Source: JAKVCB01 sp963578605 (GTDB lineage Bacteria; Planctomycetota; Planctomycetia; Pirellulales; Lacipirellulaceae). From it: a stretch of DNA of 40,479 bases. The notes beneath the pieces were generated by a model. That model made no database searches. It worked only from the letters and a program-made list of their open reading frames with translations, and had not been told where the DNA came from. Location of the stretch: NCBI GenBank assembly GCA_963578605.1, contig CAUZEA010000047.1:1-40479 (forward strand). The letters are read 5' to 3'. A program made the position numbers and the translations under genes. Of this stretch, positions 25,511-35,028 are shown piece by piece (the first letter of the stretch is position 1; every line of letters begins with the position of its first letter).

Positions 25511-27925
25511 ATGTCCAGCCCATTTCAAATTTTCCGCAAGTATCAGAAGTCACTTTTGGTGGTTGCCGGCGTTGTCCTGATGTTCGTCTTTGTGATTGGC
25601 GACTCACTCATGCAGTGGGTTGGCGCCGCGGCGCAGGGCCAGCAGTCGGCCGGTGGCTCTGCGCCGACCGACACAGCCGTCAAGTGGGACGGCGGGGCGC
25701 TCACCAACCGCGAGCTCGGCGACCTGATCTTCCGCCGCCGTGTGGTCAAGGGATTCCTCGAGCAACTCTTTCAACTTGGACGACAGCTCGCCTTCGACGC
25801 GGGTGCGGATCCACAGCAGCTACCGCGGGTACAGCTTGTGGCTGGGGTAGGACAACCCGAACAAAATGTTGAACAGGCCTTGTTACAAACTCACCTGCTT
25901 GCCGATGCGGCGCGGCAGATTGGAATCGCCATCAGCGACGAAAATATCCGCCACTATCTGAACGAGGTTGGCCAGGGGCGAGTTTCAGCCGAACAGATGC
26001 GACAAATACTCAAACACTCACAGTTTTCTGGCGGGCGTGTACCCATTGACTACATTTTCCAGGGCCTGCGCGAGGAATTGCTCGCCAACAATTTCTTCGC
26101 CAGTTACCATTACGCCTTTGGCAGCATTCTGCCGCAACAACGTTGGGAAGACTGGCTACGGGTAAACGATCAAATCATACTCGAAGTGGCTGCCCTGCCA
26201 GTGAACCATTTTTTGGTCGATATCCCTGATCCCCCCGCAGACGAACTGCAGACATTTTATGCCAAGTACCGAGAGCGGGAAGTATTCCCCGATCGGGTTA
26301 ACAATACCGAACTCCCCTCCCCCACACCGGGATTTGCAATTTCCCGCAAGGTGAAAATTGAATACGTCAAGGCCGACTACTACGATTTGTTTACCCAGCT
26401 GGTGGATCAAGTCACCAACGAAGAAATCAAGGAGTATTACGAAGAGAATCGGGAACTTTTTATTCGCGCCGACAGCGGATTGGAACCCGAAGACGATCCG
26501 ACCAACCAGTCCACCATTACTGAACCACCCACCGAAAGTGAAGCGGCCCCACCCGCCGAAAAACAAACCGCCGAAGAAACAAAGGAGCAAACCCTTGAGC
26601 CAGCCGCAGGCGACTCAACCGACAAAGAAGAAGACGTGACAGATGCTGCAAAAAATGGCAAAACCGAAATCCGCGGTCAAAGCCCCGACGACCAAACCTC
26701 TGCGACTGACAAGCCAGCAGGCACTGACGGACCAGCGGCGGTCGAGGCCCCCTCCCAGCCAGCGTCAACCGATACAGACCAGCCGGAGAAAAAAGTTATT
26801 GACGCTGAGGCAACGGAGTCGGAATCGGGAACTCCACCAGATCCCGAGAATAGCGCCGATCCAAACACCACCGAGGCTGCAACCACTTCGGAAGCAGCTG
26901 ACGCGACCAACAGCCAAGGTAATCCAAACGACGCGTCGACCGCAAAGCCCCTTGAGTACCAACCGCTTGATGAGGTTCAGGAGGAAATTCGCTCCCTGCT
27001 GGCCGAGCAAAAGGTTGCCGGATACATCGTCGAGCTGATGAATGATCTCTACGTGAAGCTGAAAACGATTCACACTTCCTGGGAAGCAAAAGTCTTTGAC
27101 GCAGACGATCACGATCAAAAATTGCCGCCCCCACCGACAAACCTGACTGACCTGGCAACGCTTGCCAAAGACCACGGCTTACAGTTTGAAAAGACCGGAC
27201 TGCTTTCCCGGCTCGAGCTACGGAACACCCCGATCGGGCGTTCTCGTAATCCGGAACATTTTGGCAACGCCCCGCTGTGGCTCGCTTTCTTCGTTGATTT
27301 GGAGTTGTACGAACCTGCCTTGACTTACGATGTCGACGGCAATCGCTACCTTTCGCTGAAAGTCCAAGAAACGCCCGAGAAAATTCCCGCGCTCGAGGAA
27401 GTTCGTGAGCAGGTTGTCCAAGCCTGGAAAATGGAAAAGGCGGCTGATCTGGCTCTCAAGCGGGCCAAGGAACTTGCAACCAAAGCCCAGGATTCTGAAC
27501 TTAGCCTGAAAGACCAGTTTGCTGACAATGAGGATCTGAAGGTCATCACAACCGATCCGTTTAGTTGGCTAACGATTGGCAATATCTCACCAACAACACG
27601 TGAGGTGACCTTTCGGATGAGCGAACCGGAAGGGATCGTTGCTGCAGGTCCAGAATTCATGGCAGAGGTTTTCAATCTTGGCAAAGGTCAGGTGGGTGCT
27701 GTACTCAACCACAACCGTTCGACAGCCTACGTTGTGAAAATTGCCGAATATGAAACCGGCGAGAGTGAACTCCAGCGACAGTATCTGGCCGAAGCAGACC
27801 GCTGGTACGGGTTGCAAAGCATGAATCGCTTTCACAACCAGCAGGCAGCCGGCGCACTGATTCGTGAATTTCAGGTGGCCAAACAGGTCGAATGGTCGCG
27901 CATTCCCGATCTTCCTGAACAGTGA
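25511..27925 (+). CDS. PpiD/SurA-like periplasmic folding factor
   Basis: 804 residues. A short cytoplasmic start (MSSPFQIFRKYQKSLL) precedes one membrane helix (VVAGVVLMFVFVIGDSLMQWV, about residues 17-37), then a SurA_N-type helical domain (NRELGDLIFRRRVVKGFLEQL, ISDENIRHYLNEVGQGRVSAEQMRQIL). This is the PpiD plan of an anchored chaperone facing the periplasm. VTNEEIKEYYEENRELF marks the usual boundary before the peptidyl-prolyl isomerase domain, but about 155 residues of Glu-, Thr-, Pro- and Ser-rich low-complexity sequence follow (about 320-476). The region after it has no clear parvulin motif, so isomerase activity is uncertain. The C-terminal part is helical with a conserved TDPFSWL segment. 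The upstream in-frame start at 25412 lies inside the tandem repeat and is rejected. Confidence 0.82.
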   Translation: MSSPFQIFRKYQKSLLVVAGVVLMFVFVIGDSLMQWVGAAAQGQQSAGGSAPTDTAVKWDGGALTNRELGDLIFRRRVVKGFLEQLFQLGRQLAFDAGADPQQLPRVQLVAGVGQPEQNVEQALLQTHLLADAARQIGIAISDENIRHYLNEVGQGRVSAEQMRQILKHSQFSGGRVPIDYIFQGLREELLANNFFASYHYAFGSILPQQRWEDWLRVNDQIILEVAALPVNHFLVDIPDPPADELQTFYAKYREREVFPDRVNNTELPSPTPGFAISRKVKIEYVKADYYDLFTQLVDQVTNEEIKEYYEENRELFIRADSGLEPEDDPTNQSTITEPPTESEAAPPAEKQTAEETKEQTLEPAAGDSTDKEEDVTDAAKNGKTEIRGQSPDDQTSATDKPAGTDGPAAVEAPSQPASTDTDQPEKKVIDAEATESESGTPPDPENSADPNTTEAATTSEAADATNSQGNPNDASTAKPLEYQPLDEVQEEIRSLLAEQKVAGYIVELMNDLYVKLKTIHTSWEAKVFDADDHDQKLPPPPTNLTDLATLAKDHGLQFEKTGLLSRLELRNTPIGRSRNPEHFGNAPLWLAFFVDLELYEPALTYDVDGNRYLSLKVQETPEKIPALEEVREQVVQAWKMEKAADLALKRAKELATKAQDSELSLKDQFADNEDLKVITTDPFSWLTIGNISPTTREVTFRMSEPEGIVAAGPEFMAEVFNLGKGQVGAVLNHNRSTAYVVKIAEYETGESELQRQYLAEADRWYGLQSMNRFHNQQAAGALIREFQVAKQVEWSRIPDLPEQ

Positions 27926-27981
27926 TCACCGCTTTTTGAGAAAAAATTTTCAGCCGTCACCGGCCAGACCACCCACGGCAC

Positions 27982-27996
27982 CCTGCTGGCAGCAGG
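27982..27996. terminator. Small hairpin between convergent genes
   Basis: CCTGCT-GGC-AGCAGG, a perfect 6-bp stem with a three-base loop, lies between the convergent PpiD-like and glgB genes. No T-tract follows on either strand, so a termination role is only suggested by position. Confidence 0.2.
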
Positions 27997-28107
27997 CGAA
28001 CAAAACTGGGAGAACTGGGGCCAGGCTGGAGGGAGTTTTCCTGGATCACGGCCTTGGTCGCTGGTGTGGGTGGCACGGCGAACCGGTAGCTGCTGAAGGC
28101 CGGGAAT

Positions 28108-30342
28108 TCAGCGGGGCGGCTTGAGAATTACGGTTGCCAGAGGTGGGAGCGTGAGCAGAACGGAAGCGGGCCGACCATGGCTTTCTTCGGCCTGGGCCTC
28201 AAGTTGACCTCCATTGCCCACGTCACTTCCGCCGAAATAGGTCGAATCGCTATTGGAAATCTCATTGAACCACCCGGTCTCGGGCACCCCGATGCGATAT
28301 TCACGCCTGGGAACAGGCGTGAAATTGTGGACAACCACCAGGTAATCGTCCGGCGCTTTAGCCCGCCGGATGTAGCTCAGCATGCTGTCTTCCCAAGCAT
28401 GGCAATCGATCCACTCGAAACCTTTGGATTCGAAATCGACCTCATAAAGTGCGGGTTCGTTGCGGTAAATCGTATTCAGATGTGCCAGATAGCGCTGCAA
28501 ACCCTGGTGCGATTCCCGCTGCAGCAGGTCCCACTGCAACGATTCGTTGCAATTCCATTCGTTCCACTGCCCAAACTCTCCTCCCATGAAGAGCAGGTTT
28601 TTACCAGGATGAGTCCACATGTAACCGTAAAACAGTCTCAAATTTGCAAAACGTTGCCAAAGATCTCCTGGCATCTGGTCTAATAGCGATCCTTTGCCAT
28701 GCACCACCTCGTCATGGGACAAGGGAAGACAAAAGTTCTCGGTAAAGGCGTAAATGAGCGAGAAAGTCAAGTTGTCCTGATGGTATTTACGATGGATGGG
28801 GTCTTCGCGCATGTACTTGAGAGTGTCGTTCATCCAGCCCATGTTCCACTTGAGTGAGAAGCCCAACCCCCCCCCATTGGTTGGCCTGGAGACACCCGTC
28901 CAAGCAGTACTTTCCTCGGCAATCGTAAGCACACCCGCATGCTGCAGATGAACTTCCTCGTTAAATCTCTTGAGGAAATCGATCGCTTCAAGATTCTCGC
29001 GTCCTCCAAAGCAATTCGGTTCCCATTGGCCTTCCTCCCGGCTGTAATCGAGATAGAGCATCGAAGCGACCGCATCGACACGAAGGCCATCTATGTGGTA
29101 CTTGTCCAACCAAAAGAGGGCGTTGGAAATCAAGAAGTTACGGACTTCGTTGCGACCATAATTAAAGATCATGGTGCCCCAGTCGGGGTGTTCGCCCTTA
29201 CGGGGATCTTCATGCTCAAATAGAGCCGTGCCGTCAAAGCGTCGAAGCCCGTGGTCATCCTTGGGAAAGTGTGCCGGAACCCAGTCGATGATCACACCGA
29301 TGCCTGCTTGATGCATCGAATCGACAAAGGCCATAAAATCTTGCGGCGTGCCGTAGCGACTGGTGACCGCGTAATAACCGACGGTTTGATAACCCCAACT
29401 ACCGGTAAATGGATGCTCACTGATCGGCATGAGTTGGACATGGGTGAATCCCATTTCCAGGCAGTACGGGACCAGCTGGGATGCAATTTCGCGATAGTTG
29501 AGCCAGCGTTCGGGATTTTTCGGATCCCGTTGCCAACTTCCGAGGTGAACCTCGTACACCGATACCGGCGCGTCGAGCAATTGCCGCGTGGCACGACGCT
29601 CCATCCATTCTTGGTCGTTGAACTGGTAACTTGTGAGGTCAGTTACAACACTTGCCGTGCGGGGCGGAACCTCGGCAGCAAAACCATAGGGATCGGATTT
29701 TTCGGTGACATGCCCACCCGGAACTTTGACCGCAAATTTATAAAGCGTTCCAGCCTTCAACTCTGGTACAAAGAGTTCCCAAATACCGCTGGGAACATGC
29801 TTGTGCATTGTGTGGCGTCGGCCCTTCCACTCGTTGAAATCGCCGACGACAGCAACGCTCTCGGCATTCGGGGCCCAGACCGAAAAATTGACTCCCTCCA
29901 CACCGTCGACCGTGTACAAATGGGCACCGAGTCGCTCGTAACTGTTCCAGTGCGTTCCTTCCTGGAGCAAATGAATATCGTATTCGGTGATCATCGGCTT
30001 GAATGCATAGGGATCATGCATAGTCGTCGTTTTGCCCGCTTTGTCGGTGACACGGAGCTGGTAGGGTCGCACAGTCGTCCCCGATACCTCTTCAGGCTGT
30101 CGCCAGCTCTCGTCACAAATCGCCTCGTAAAGCCCGGCAGGGTGTATTTTCCGCATCATCCGGGAAGTACCATATGACTTGTCGACAAGCCAAACCTGCT
30201 GAGTATCGGGTAAGAATGCCCGTACCGCCACCACCGAACGACCATTCTCCTCGATGAGATGGGGACCCAAAACACCAAAAGGATTATCATGGTAGCCGCC
30301 GACCAAAGGACCAATGGCATCAAGCGTAACTTGTGTCCGCAC
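28108..30342 (-). CDS. glgB: 1,4-alpha-glucan branching enzyme
   Basis: 744 residues. The enzyme moves short alpha-1,4 chains to alpha-1,6 positions in glycogen. The N-terminal module includes HDPYAFKP and a second carbohydrate-binding domain VNFSVWAPNAESVAVVGDFNEW. The GH13 barrel carries GSWGYQTVGYYAVTSRYG, GLRVDAVASMLYLDYSR with the nucleophile Asp (near residue 420), TIAEEST with the acid/base Glu, and LSHDEVVHGKGS with the third catalytic Asp. All catalytic residues are present. The GTG start at 30342 has GGAG nine bases upstream; a TTG 20 codons further up adds a charged, unlikely N-terminus. No other glycogen gene is nearby. The RNase HI-like gene ends 84 bases upstream on the same strand. 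Confidence 0.96.
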   Translation of the reverse strand: MRTQVTLDAIGPLVGGYHDNPFGVLGPHLIEENGRSVVAVRAFLPDTQQVWLVDKSYGTSRMMRKIHPAGLYEAICDESWRQPEEVSGTTVRPYQLRVTDKAGKTTTMHDPYAFKPMITEYDIHLLQEGTHWNSYERLGAHLYTVDGVEGVNFSVWAPNAESVAVVGDFNEWKGRRHTMHKHVPSGIWELFVPELKAGTLYKFAVKVPGGHVTEKSDPYGFAAEVPPRTASVVTDLTSYQFNDQEWMERRATRQLLDAPVSVYEVHLGSWQRDPKNPERWLNYREIASQLVPYCLEMGFTHVQLMPISEHPFTGSWGYQTVGYYAVTSRYGTPQDFMAFVDSMHQAGIGVIIDWVPAHFPKDDHGLRRFDGTALFEHEDPRKGEHPDWGTMIFNYGRNEVRNFLISNALFWLDKYHIDGLRVDAVASMLYLDYSREEGQWEPNCFGGRENLEAIDFLKRFNEEVHLQHAGVLTIAEESTAWTGVSRPTNGGGLGFSLKWNMGWMNDTLKYMREDPIHRKYHQDNLTFSLIYAFTENFCLPLSHDEVVHGKGSLLDQMPGDLWQRFANLRLFYGYMWTHPGKNLLFMGGEFGQWNEWNCNESLQWDLLQRESHQGLQRYLAHLNTIYRNEPALYEVDFESKGFEWIDCHAWEDSMLSYIRRAKAPDDYLVVVHNFTPVPRREYRIGVPETGWFNEISNSDSTYFGGSDVGNGGQLEAQAEESHGRPASVLLTLPPLATVILKPPR

Positions 30343-30426
30343 GGTTGAATTCTCCCTCTTCTCTCGTTTTTGGCCAGACCCGTGATTTTCCCGCAGCTCC
30401 AACCAAGTATAAATATTGTTGGTAGT

Positions 30427-31131
30427 TCAGACTTCCGCAAGTTTGGTGATCCCCAACAAACCACCCACACTTCGCACAATCTCGACAAATGGCTCGGAAA
30501 GGTCGGCACTCCAACCCCCGCTGCGTTTGTCTGACAGAGAGCCGTCTTTGGTCGGTCGCTGGCAAACAGCCGGTGCCGGTTGCCTGGGTGAGGGCCGCTT
30601 GGCGACACGGCGTTCCGAATTCAAAACCCGCTGGGGTTTGGATGCACAACGTCTCAATCCTCGGCAGGTAGAGCCGTTGTCCACCTGCTGACTCGTTTCG
30701 GCGAAATAACACGGCATCTTGTCGGTAAAGTTCCAGACCCGGCAGTCGACGTGGTGGAAACGTAGTGCCCGGTCAACACGTTGCCAGAGATCGTGGTCTC
30801 TGATGGGTACCCAATGACCAAATTGCTCCCAGTGCCAGTTGTCCTGCCGCCATTCACCCATTCCACAACGTAGACCACGACTGACGTACTGGCTACGCGT
30901 GATGAGCGTCACGTGCGTTGGTCCGTCCAAAGCCTCAAGCCCACGAACGACGGCCAAAAGTTCAAGCCGACTCTCCTTGGTACCCGGCTCAGCGTCCTGC
31001 GCAACCACTCGTCGACCACCTTCAATTGCTTCCAGGACAAATCGCCACTGGCCCCTGAAACACCCAGTCGTCGAGTTAGGCCCACCGGTCACCTCAGAAA
31101 ACAACAAGTAGTGCGGGCTGATTGCCTGCAT
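30427..31131 (-). CDS. RNase HI-like protein lacking catalytic aspartates
   Basis: 234 residues. Residues 5-140 align with RNase HI: ESRLELLAVVRGLEAL corresponds to the segment with the catalytic Glu (E57 here), and VTLITRSQYVSRGL...DLWQRVDRAL matches VxLxTDSQYV...DLWQRLDAAL. However, the Asp of TDSQYV is R79, the first-strand Asp is a Glu (E13 in FSEVTGG), and the last catalytic Asp with its GHAG-type loop is absent. In its place the C-terminal about 90 residues are Arg-, Pro- and Ser-rich and without similarity. Hydrolysis of RNA in RNA-DNA hybrids by the normal two-metal mechanism is therefore unlikely; hybrid or nucleic-acid binding may remain. The ATG at 31131 has no obvious ribosome site. 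Confidence 0.8.
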   Translation of the reverse strand: MQAISPHYLLFSEVTGGPNSTTGCFRGQWRFVLEAIEGGRRVVAQDAEPGTKESRLELLAVVRGLEALDGPTHVTLITRSQYVSRGLRCGMGEWRQDNWHWEQFGHWVPIRDHDLWQRVDRALRFHHVDCRVWNFTDKMPCYFAETSQQVDNGSTCRGLRRCASKPQRVLNSERRVAKRPSPRQPAPAVCQRPTKDGSLSDKRSGGWSADLSEPFVEIVRSVGGLLGITKLAEV

Positions 31132-31526
31132 AGTTCACGGCCTGGCTATTTCAGAATGGATCGCTGGTGGGCCGAGGCCCATGCGCCACCTCCGGTGGGC
31201 AAGACAAGGCTTAACTCCACTTCAAGCCAGCAGAACACCGTGGTTCAGCCAATACCAGCTATCGGCAAACTCAACCTAGTCTCTTTAACTTCTCATCGGG
31301 AATCGGTCCTTGGCACCAGCGGTGGGCTGAGGGCGTGTCCCGGAAAAAACGTTTTTTAAGGCGGCAAATGCGTGCAGTCGGCACAGTTGCCGTACGACAC
31401 GGACTCAGCAGTGCGGTGAACCGGCACCTCCCGGAGTGTGGTTCGGGGGAGCCGCCCCGGATTGGACACCACGCACAGGCTGCAGCTCCGTTGGGATCTA
31501 TCCCCGGCCTCAGGTGAACGTTGGAA
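31132..31526. other. 395-base gap without a recognisable gene
   Basis: It lies between the HD-domain gene and the RNase HI-like gene, both on the minus strand. The only notable element is a 14-base perfect palindrome AAAAAACGTTTTTT (31344-31357), which could act as a terminator for the HD gene or a protein-binding site. No convincing coding frame or RNA was seen. Confidence 0.5.
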
Positions 31527-32864
31527 TCACCCCTGATCCGCTCGCTCCGCGGCTTGGGCAACAAGGTCCGACAAATTGGCCACCGAGTCAAACCGTGCCA
31601 GCAAGCGGGGATGGGCGAAGATCCGCACTCGTTTCACGTAGTCATCGAATTGTTCTTGGGCCAACGTGCGCAGGACCGGAGAAACTTCTCCCAGGCGACG
31701 ATACGTCTGCAGTCGGGGGAGGTAAACATCAAGATCAAACTCGACCTCCAGCGCTATCGGCGGGGCATCAATCAGGATTTCGTGCTCGGCAACGGCTTCG
31801 CCAAGGAGATCCGACAGCAAATGGGCAAGTTGTTCTGCACATTGCACAAGCCAGGGATAAGGCCGGCGGGCAAGCTCAATATACAAACCCGGATTTTCCA
31901 GGCAACTGTACTGGGCAATTCGCTTATAAAGTTGTCGCTGGGCACCAAAGATTCCTTGCAATAACTGGTGAACTGGCTTCTCCTCTCCTGCCTGGCTCAG
32001 CATTTCGATGAAAGGTTGTTCGGGGAGCTGAAAGAGCTGATCCAAATCGAGAGATTCGCGGAGCAGAAAAAACGCGCGTTGCAACATGGCCGTTGCCGCA
32101 CGCACGGCATGGTGCCAATACACTTCACTGAACATGACATACCTGGCAAAAACCATCGATTCGGCAGCTGTCTTGCCTTTTTCGGTAATGGCCAGCTCAT
32201 CTCCTGCCTGGTTCAGGCACAGACTACTTACAAGTCGTCCTTGATCAAAATTTCGGCCATACGGTACACCAGCGTGGAGGCTGTCTCGCATCAGGTAGTC
32301 AACTTTATCTACATCGATGGGCCCGGAAAGCATGCTGTGCAGTATCCGCGAACTCTGCTTCAAATGGGTTCCCTCAAGCAACTGCACGACTTCGACGGCC
32401 TCAATCGCCCAATCATCGCGCAACAGGTCAGCAATTTCGTGATCGAGCACAAATCTGTTGGCAAACTGCTCGTGGGTCGATACGTTTTCGAGGGAGATAT
32501 CTTCGATCGGATGGCAAAATGGCCAGTGCCCCAGATCGTGCAGCAACGCGGCAACCAGGAATAATTCTGCATCGCGGGGGGAGACAATCGCCGAAAACCG
32601 GTCATCCACCGCTAGTCGGTTGAGGTAGGCAATCGCAACCGAGTAAACACCGAGCGAATGTTCCTGGCGGGTGTGATTAGCGGCTGGATAAACGAGGCTT
32701 ACCAAACCGAGTTGGCTGATCCGGGTCAGTCGGCGAAAGGCAGTCGTATCAATTAACCGTGCGACGCGTGGGGTCAAGGTCACGTCGAGATCTGGCGGTA
32801 TTCGCACTACGGATCCGCCAGACCGCGACTGGGACATTTCGGGAACGTCGTAAATGGAACACAT
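31527..32864 (-). CDS. HD-domain phosphohydrolase, dNTPase/SAMHD1-like
   Basis: 445 residues. The N-terminal half holds an HD domain with the complete metal set: H69 in HTRQEHSLGV, H109-D110 in LLHDLGHWPF, and D185 in GPIDVDKVDYLMRD. RLTRISQLGL and the IDVDKVDYLMRDS segment are characteristic of the family that includes bacterial dGTPases and SAMHD1-like proteins, which hydrolyse dNTPs to nucleosides and triphosphate. The remaining about 200 residues are helical, as in those proteins. The substrate is not determinable here. The start at 32864 has AGGTG nine bases upstream; an in-frame ATG at 32903 would add 13 residues. The zinc-ribbon membrane protein gene lies 106 bases upstream on the same strand. 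Confidence 0.88.
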   Translation of the reverse strand: MCSIYDVPEMSQSRSGGSVVRIPPDLDVTLTPRVARLIDTTAFRRLTRISQLGLVSLVYPAANHTRQEHSLGVYSVAIAYLNRLAVDDRFSAIVSPRDAELFLVAALLHDLGHWPFCHPIEDISLENVSTHEQFANRFVLDHEIADLLRDDWAIEAVEVVQLLEGTHLKQSSRILHSMLSGPIDVDKVDYLMRDSLHAGVPYGRNFDQGRLVSSLCLNQAGDELAITEKGKTAAESMVFARYVMFSEVYWHHAVRAATAMLQRAFFLLRESLDLDQLFQLPEQPFIEMLSQAGEEKPVHQLLQGIFGAQRQLYKRIAQYSCLENPGLYIELARRPYPWLVQCAEQLAHLLSDLLGEAVAEHEILIDAPPIALEVEFDLDVYLPRLQTYRRLGEVSPVLRTLAQEQFDDYVKRVRIFAHPRLLARFDSVANLSDLVAQAAERADQG

Positions 32865-32970
32865 ATCGCTTTGCACCTGCGTGTCGCGTGGTGGACCAAC
32901 CATTTGGGCACCGCAACCCGGTTCACGAGTTGATGAGTCGACAGGCGGGACTCACACCCACCACAACCGC

Positions 32971-33681
32971 CTATCCACCTCCCAACCCGGGAACCGCCGG
33001 TAAACCCACAACGACCCGCAACAGTATCGTGACGGCGAAGAACAACGCACAATTGAAGAAGGCACTGATGGGATCCAGGTCGAAGGAAACATATCCTGCA
33101 AATGTACCCATTCCGAGCACAATCGCAACGATGATGAACATATGGTAGGTTTGCAGTTGGAGTGTCGTTTTGAAGTCTTTGTCTGCAAAGAGTTGCTCGC
33201 CGACAAACAGGTAGACTCCCCAAAGCAGCGCAAAGACGAGGCCACAGACCGTCACACGAATCCAAAGTTCGGTTCCGCCGTACGGTTCCAGTTCGGCATC
33301 ACGGAGAAAAGTGTACCCAGCCCAGGCACAAGGGGGACCTAACAGTACCGTCACAACGGCGGGAACAAGCCAGCCCTCAAGTACCAATTCACGTAGCAAG
33401 ACCGCCAGTAACAAAACGACCAGTGCAATGCCCAACACTACGGCAAACACAAGTGGCCGAAATTTCGCATCTTTCTTGCGCAAAGTTTTCAGGGTGTGAA
33501 GCCCGCCAGCACCGACCGCGCCTGCCTCGGTGTGCGTCGGAACATGGATGACTACTTCTTCTTCCGGTTTCGGAATAGTAATCAAGGTCTTGCACTTGGG
33601 ACATGGGCCCTGCCGGCCAGCGAACTTTTCACCGACGCTAAACCGCTTTAAACAACCTGGACAAGTAACTTGGATAGGCAT
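32971..33681 (-). CDS. Membrane protein with N-terminal zinc ribbon
   Basis: 236 residues. Residues 1-35 form a zinc ribbon: VTCPGCLKRFSVGEKFAGRQGPCPKC, with C7, C10, C27 and C30. After a charged linker to about residue 75, five hydrophobic segments follow (for example VFAVVLGIALVVLLLAVLL, VTVCGLVFALLWGVYLFVG, FIIVAIVLGMGTFAGYV, FFAVTILLRVVVGLPAV). This domain order is common in planctomycetes, but I know of no function. The cytoplasmic ribbon could bind a partner protein or nucleic acid. The tail PGLGGG is short and glycine-rich. Confidence 0.75.
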   Translation of the reverse strand: MPIQVTCPGCLKRFSVGEKFAGRQGPCPKCKTLITIPKPEEEVVIHVPTHTEAGAVGAGGLHTLKTLRKKDAKFRPLVFAVVLGIALVVLLLAVLLRELVLEGWLVPAVVTVLLGPPCAWAGYTFLRDAELEPYGGTELWIRVTVCGLVFALLWGVYLFVGEQLFADKDFKTTLQLQTYHMFIIVAIVLGMGTFAGYVSFDLDPISAFFNCALFFAVTILLRVVVGLPAVPGLGGG

Positions 33682-33884
33682 GTCAAACGCGTCAATGGCG
33701 TGTGCAGATGGCAGGAAGTTAGGCGTGGGTTCGGAACTAGCACTTGCGGTTGGTGCCGAAATAAATCACCAACCCCAGAAACGCACCCAAGAATCAAGCG
33801 GAATCGGTCATCGTGAGCCAAGCCTTGCGAGTTCTGGGTTCGGATCGCGGAATCTCACGACACCACTCTTTGCCGTTCTAGAAA

Positions 33885-34376
33885 TCACTCGTACTCTTTG
33901 AGTTCATCTTCGTTGATTGCGTGGAAACCTTTCGATTTGAGTGTTTCCAACGCCATCTCGATGTTGTCCACCATCAAAGCCACTGCGGGATGGCGACTCG
34001 GATGGGTCAGCAACGGGTAGACCTGGCTGATATTCACTTCCGCCGCCAAGAGCGCGGTGCAAACCTGCAGAAGTGGCTGCCGCGTATCGGGAAGTTCGAC
34101 GCCAATGAGGTCGGACTCGACAATTGCCAAACCTGCCCGCTCTAGAATTTCGAGACCAATCTCAGGATCACTTAACAAAAAGCGAACCAGCGCACATTCG
34201 GCTGAGTCGGAAATCGTCAGGGCCACAATCCGTACGTTGCTGCCCTCAAAGCGGCGGACCACTTCCAACAACTGGCCCACCCGATTCTCCAAAAATACCG
34301 TAAACTGGCGAATCGTGGGATAATCTCGATCACGCATCGTCGCAAACTCAGTACCCGATCCTTCACCTACGCTCAT
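33885..34376 (-). CDS. Double ACT-domain protein
   Basis: 163 residues with two ACT domains: FTVFLENRVGQLLEVVRRFEGSNVRIVALTISDSAECALVRFLL (about residues 24-70) and a second from about residue 98 (PLLQVCTALLAAEVNISQVYPLL). There is no attached enzyme. ACT domains bind small ligands, mostly amino acids, and stand-alone pairs often regulate another enzyme allosterically. The start at 34376 has a GGAAGCGG purine stretch just upstream; ATG at 34337 is an alternative. Its target cannot be read from the neighbours, which are a zinc-ribbon membrane protein and a thioesterase on the other strand. Confidence 0.8.
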   Translation of the reverse strand: MSVGEGSGTEFATMRDRDYPTIRQFTVFLENRVGQLLEVVRRFEGSNVRIVALTISDSAECALVRFLLSDPEIGLEILERAGLAIVESDLIGVELPDTRQPLLQVCTALLAAEVNISQVYPLLTHPSRHPAVALMVDNIEMALETLKSKGFHAINEDELKEYE

Positions 34377-34638
34377 TAATCCGCTTCCTTGTGTTGGAGG
34401 GGGACGATATGGTCCCCCCCACTGGTGCCCAAAACCGAGCGCAACTATAAGGCAATTAGAGAGTTGTTGCAACTAAACTAGGAAATCCATCTGGAAACAG
34501 CGGCCCCGCTGTGCTCACAACCCACCGACAATCAACGGTAACTGGTCTTCCTCTGCCGGTCTCGCTGCACATCGCCGGGGCGGTTACGATACCTCAGAAT
34601 CAGGCCCCTGTGCACTCTGCCTTTAAGCCACCACTGCA

Positions 34639-35028
34639 ATGCTTCCTGATCACGAAATCGAAATTCGGGTCCGCTACTACGAAACCGACGGGCAAGGCTT
34701 TGTCCATCACGCCAATTTCCTTCAGTATTTCGAACTTGCCCGCGTCGAACAACTGCTGGCCCTTGGTCACAATTATGCCGACTTTGAACGTGATGGTCTC
34801 TTTTTGGTCGTGAAAAAGTTGGCCGTGAACTATCACCAGCCCAGCCGCTTTGGCGACGTCCTCCGAGTGCAAATCCGCACGGTTCGTGCCAGGGCGGCCC
34901 GAATTGACCATGAATACAAAGTCCTGCGGGCCAAATTGTTAATTGCCGAGGGCGAAACGACCCTCGCCTGCATCGATCGGGCAGGTCAAGTTCAACGCCT
35001 GCCCTCTTTTCTTTTACGGGAAAACTAA
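34639..35028 (+). CDS. 4HBT-type acyl-CoA thioesterase, YbgC-like
   Basis: 129 residues, hot-dog fold. RYYETDGQGFVHHANFLQYFELARVE matches the YbgC/FadM active-site block, where the Asp of ETDGQG corresponds to the catalytic Asp. The second half (VNYHQPSRFGDVLRVQIR, YKVLRAKLLIAEGETTLACID) completes the fold. Proteins of this type hydrolyse acyl-CoA thioesters; the substrate length is unknown. The last codons, LLREN and TAA, are inside the first of three 23-bp tandem repeats, so the repeat copies reproduce the gene's 3' end after its stop codon. Confidence 0.88.
   Translation: MLPDHEIEIRVRYYETDGQGFVHHANFLQYFELARVEQLLALGHNYADFERDGLFLVVKKLAVNYHQPSRFGDVLRVQIRTVRARAARIDHEYKVLRAKLLIAEGETTLACIDRAGQVQRLPSFLLREN

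Noticed and set aside
29251..30177. A 308-codon open frame antisense to glgB
   Set aside because: Shadow of the conserved branching enzyme; no recognisable domain.
31344..31357. Perfect palindrome AAAAAACGTTTTTT as a finding
   Set aside because: Short A/T palindromes occur by chance; it may be a weak terminator, but nothing else supports a role.
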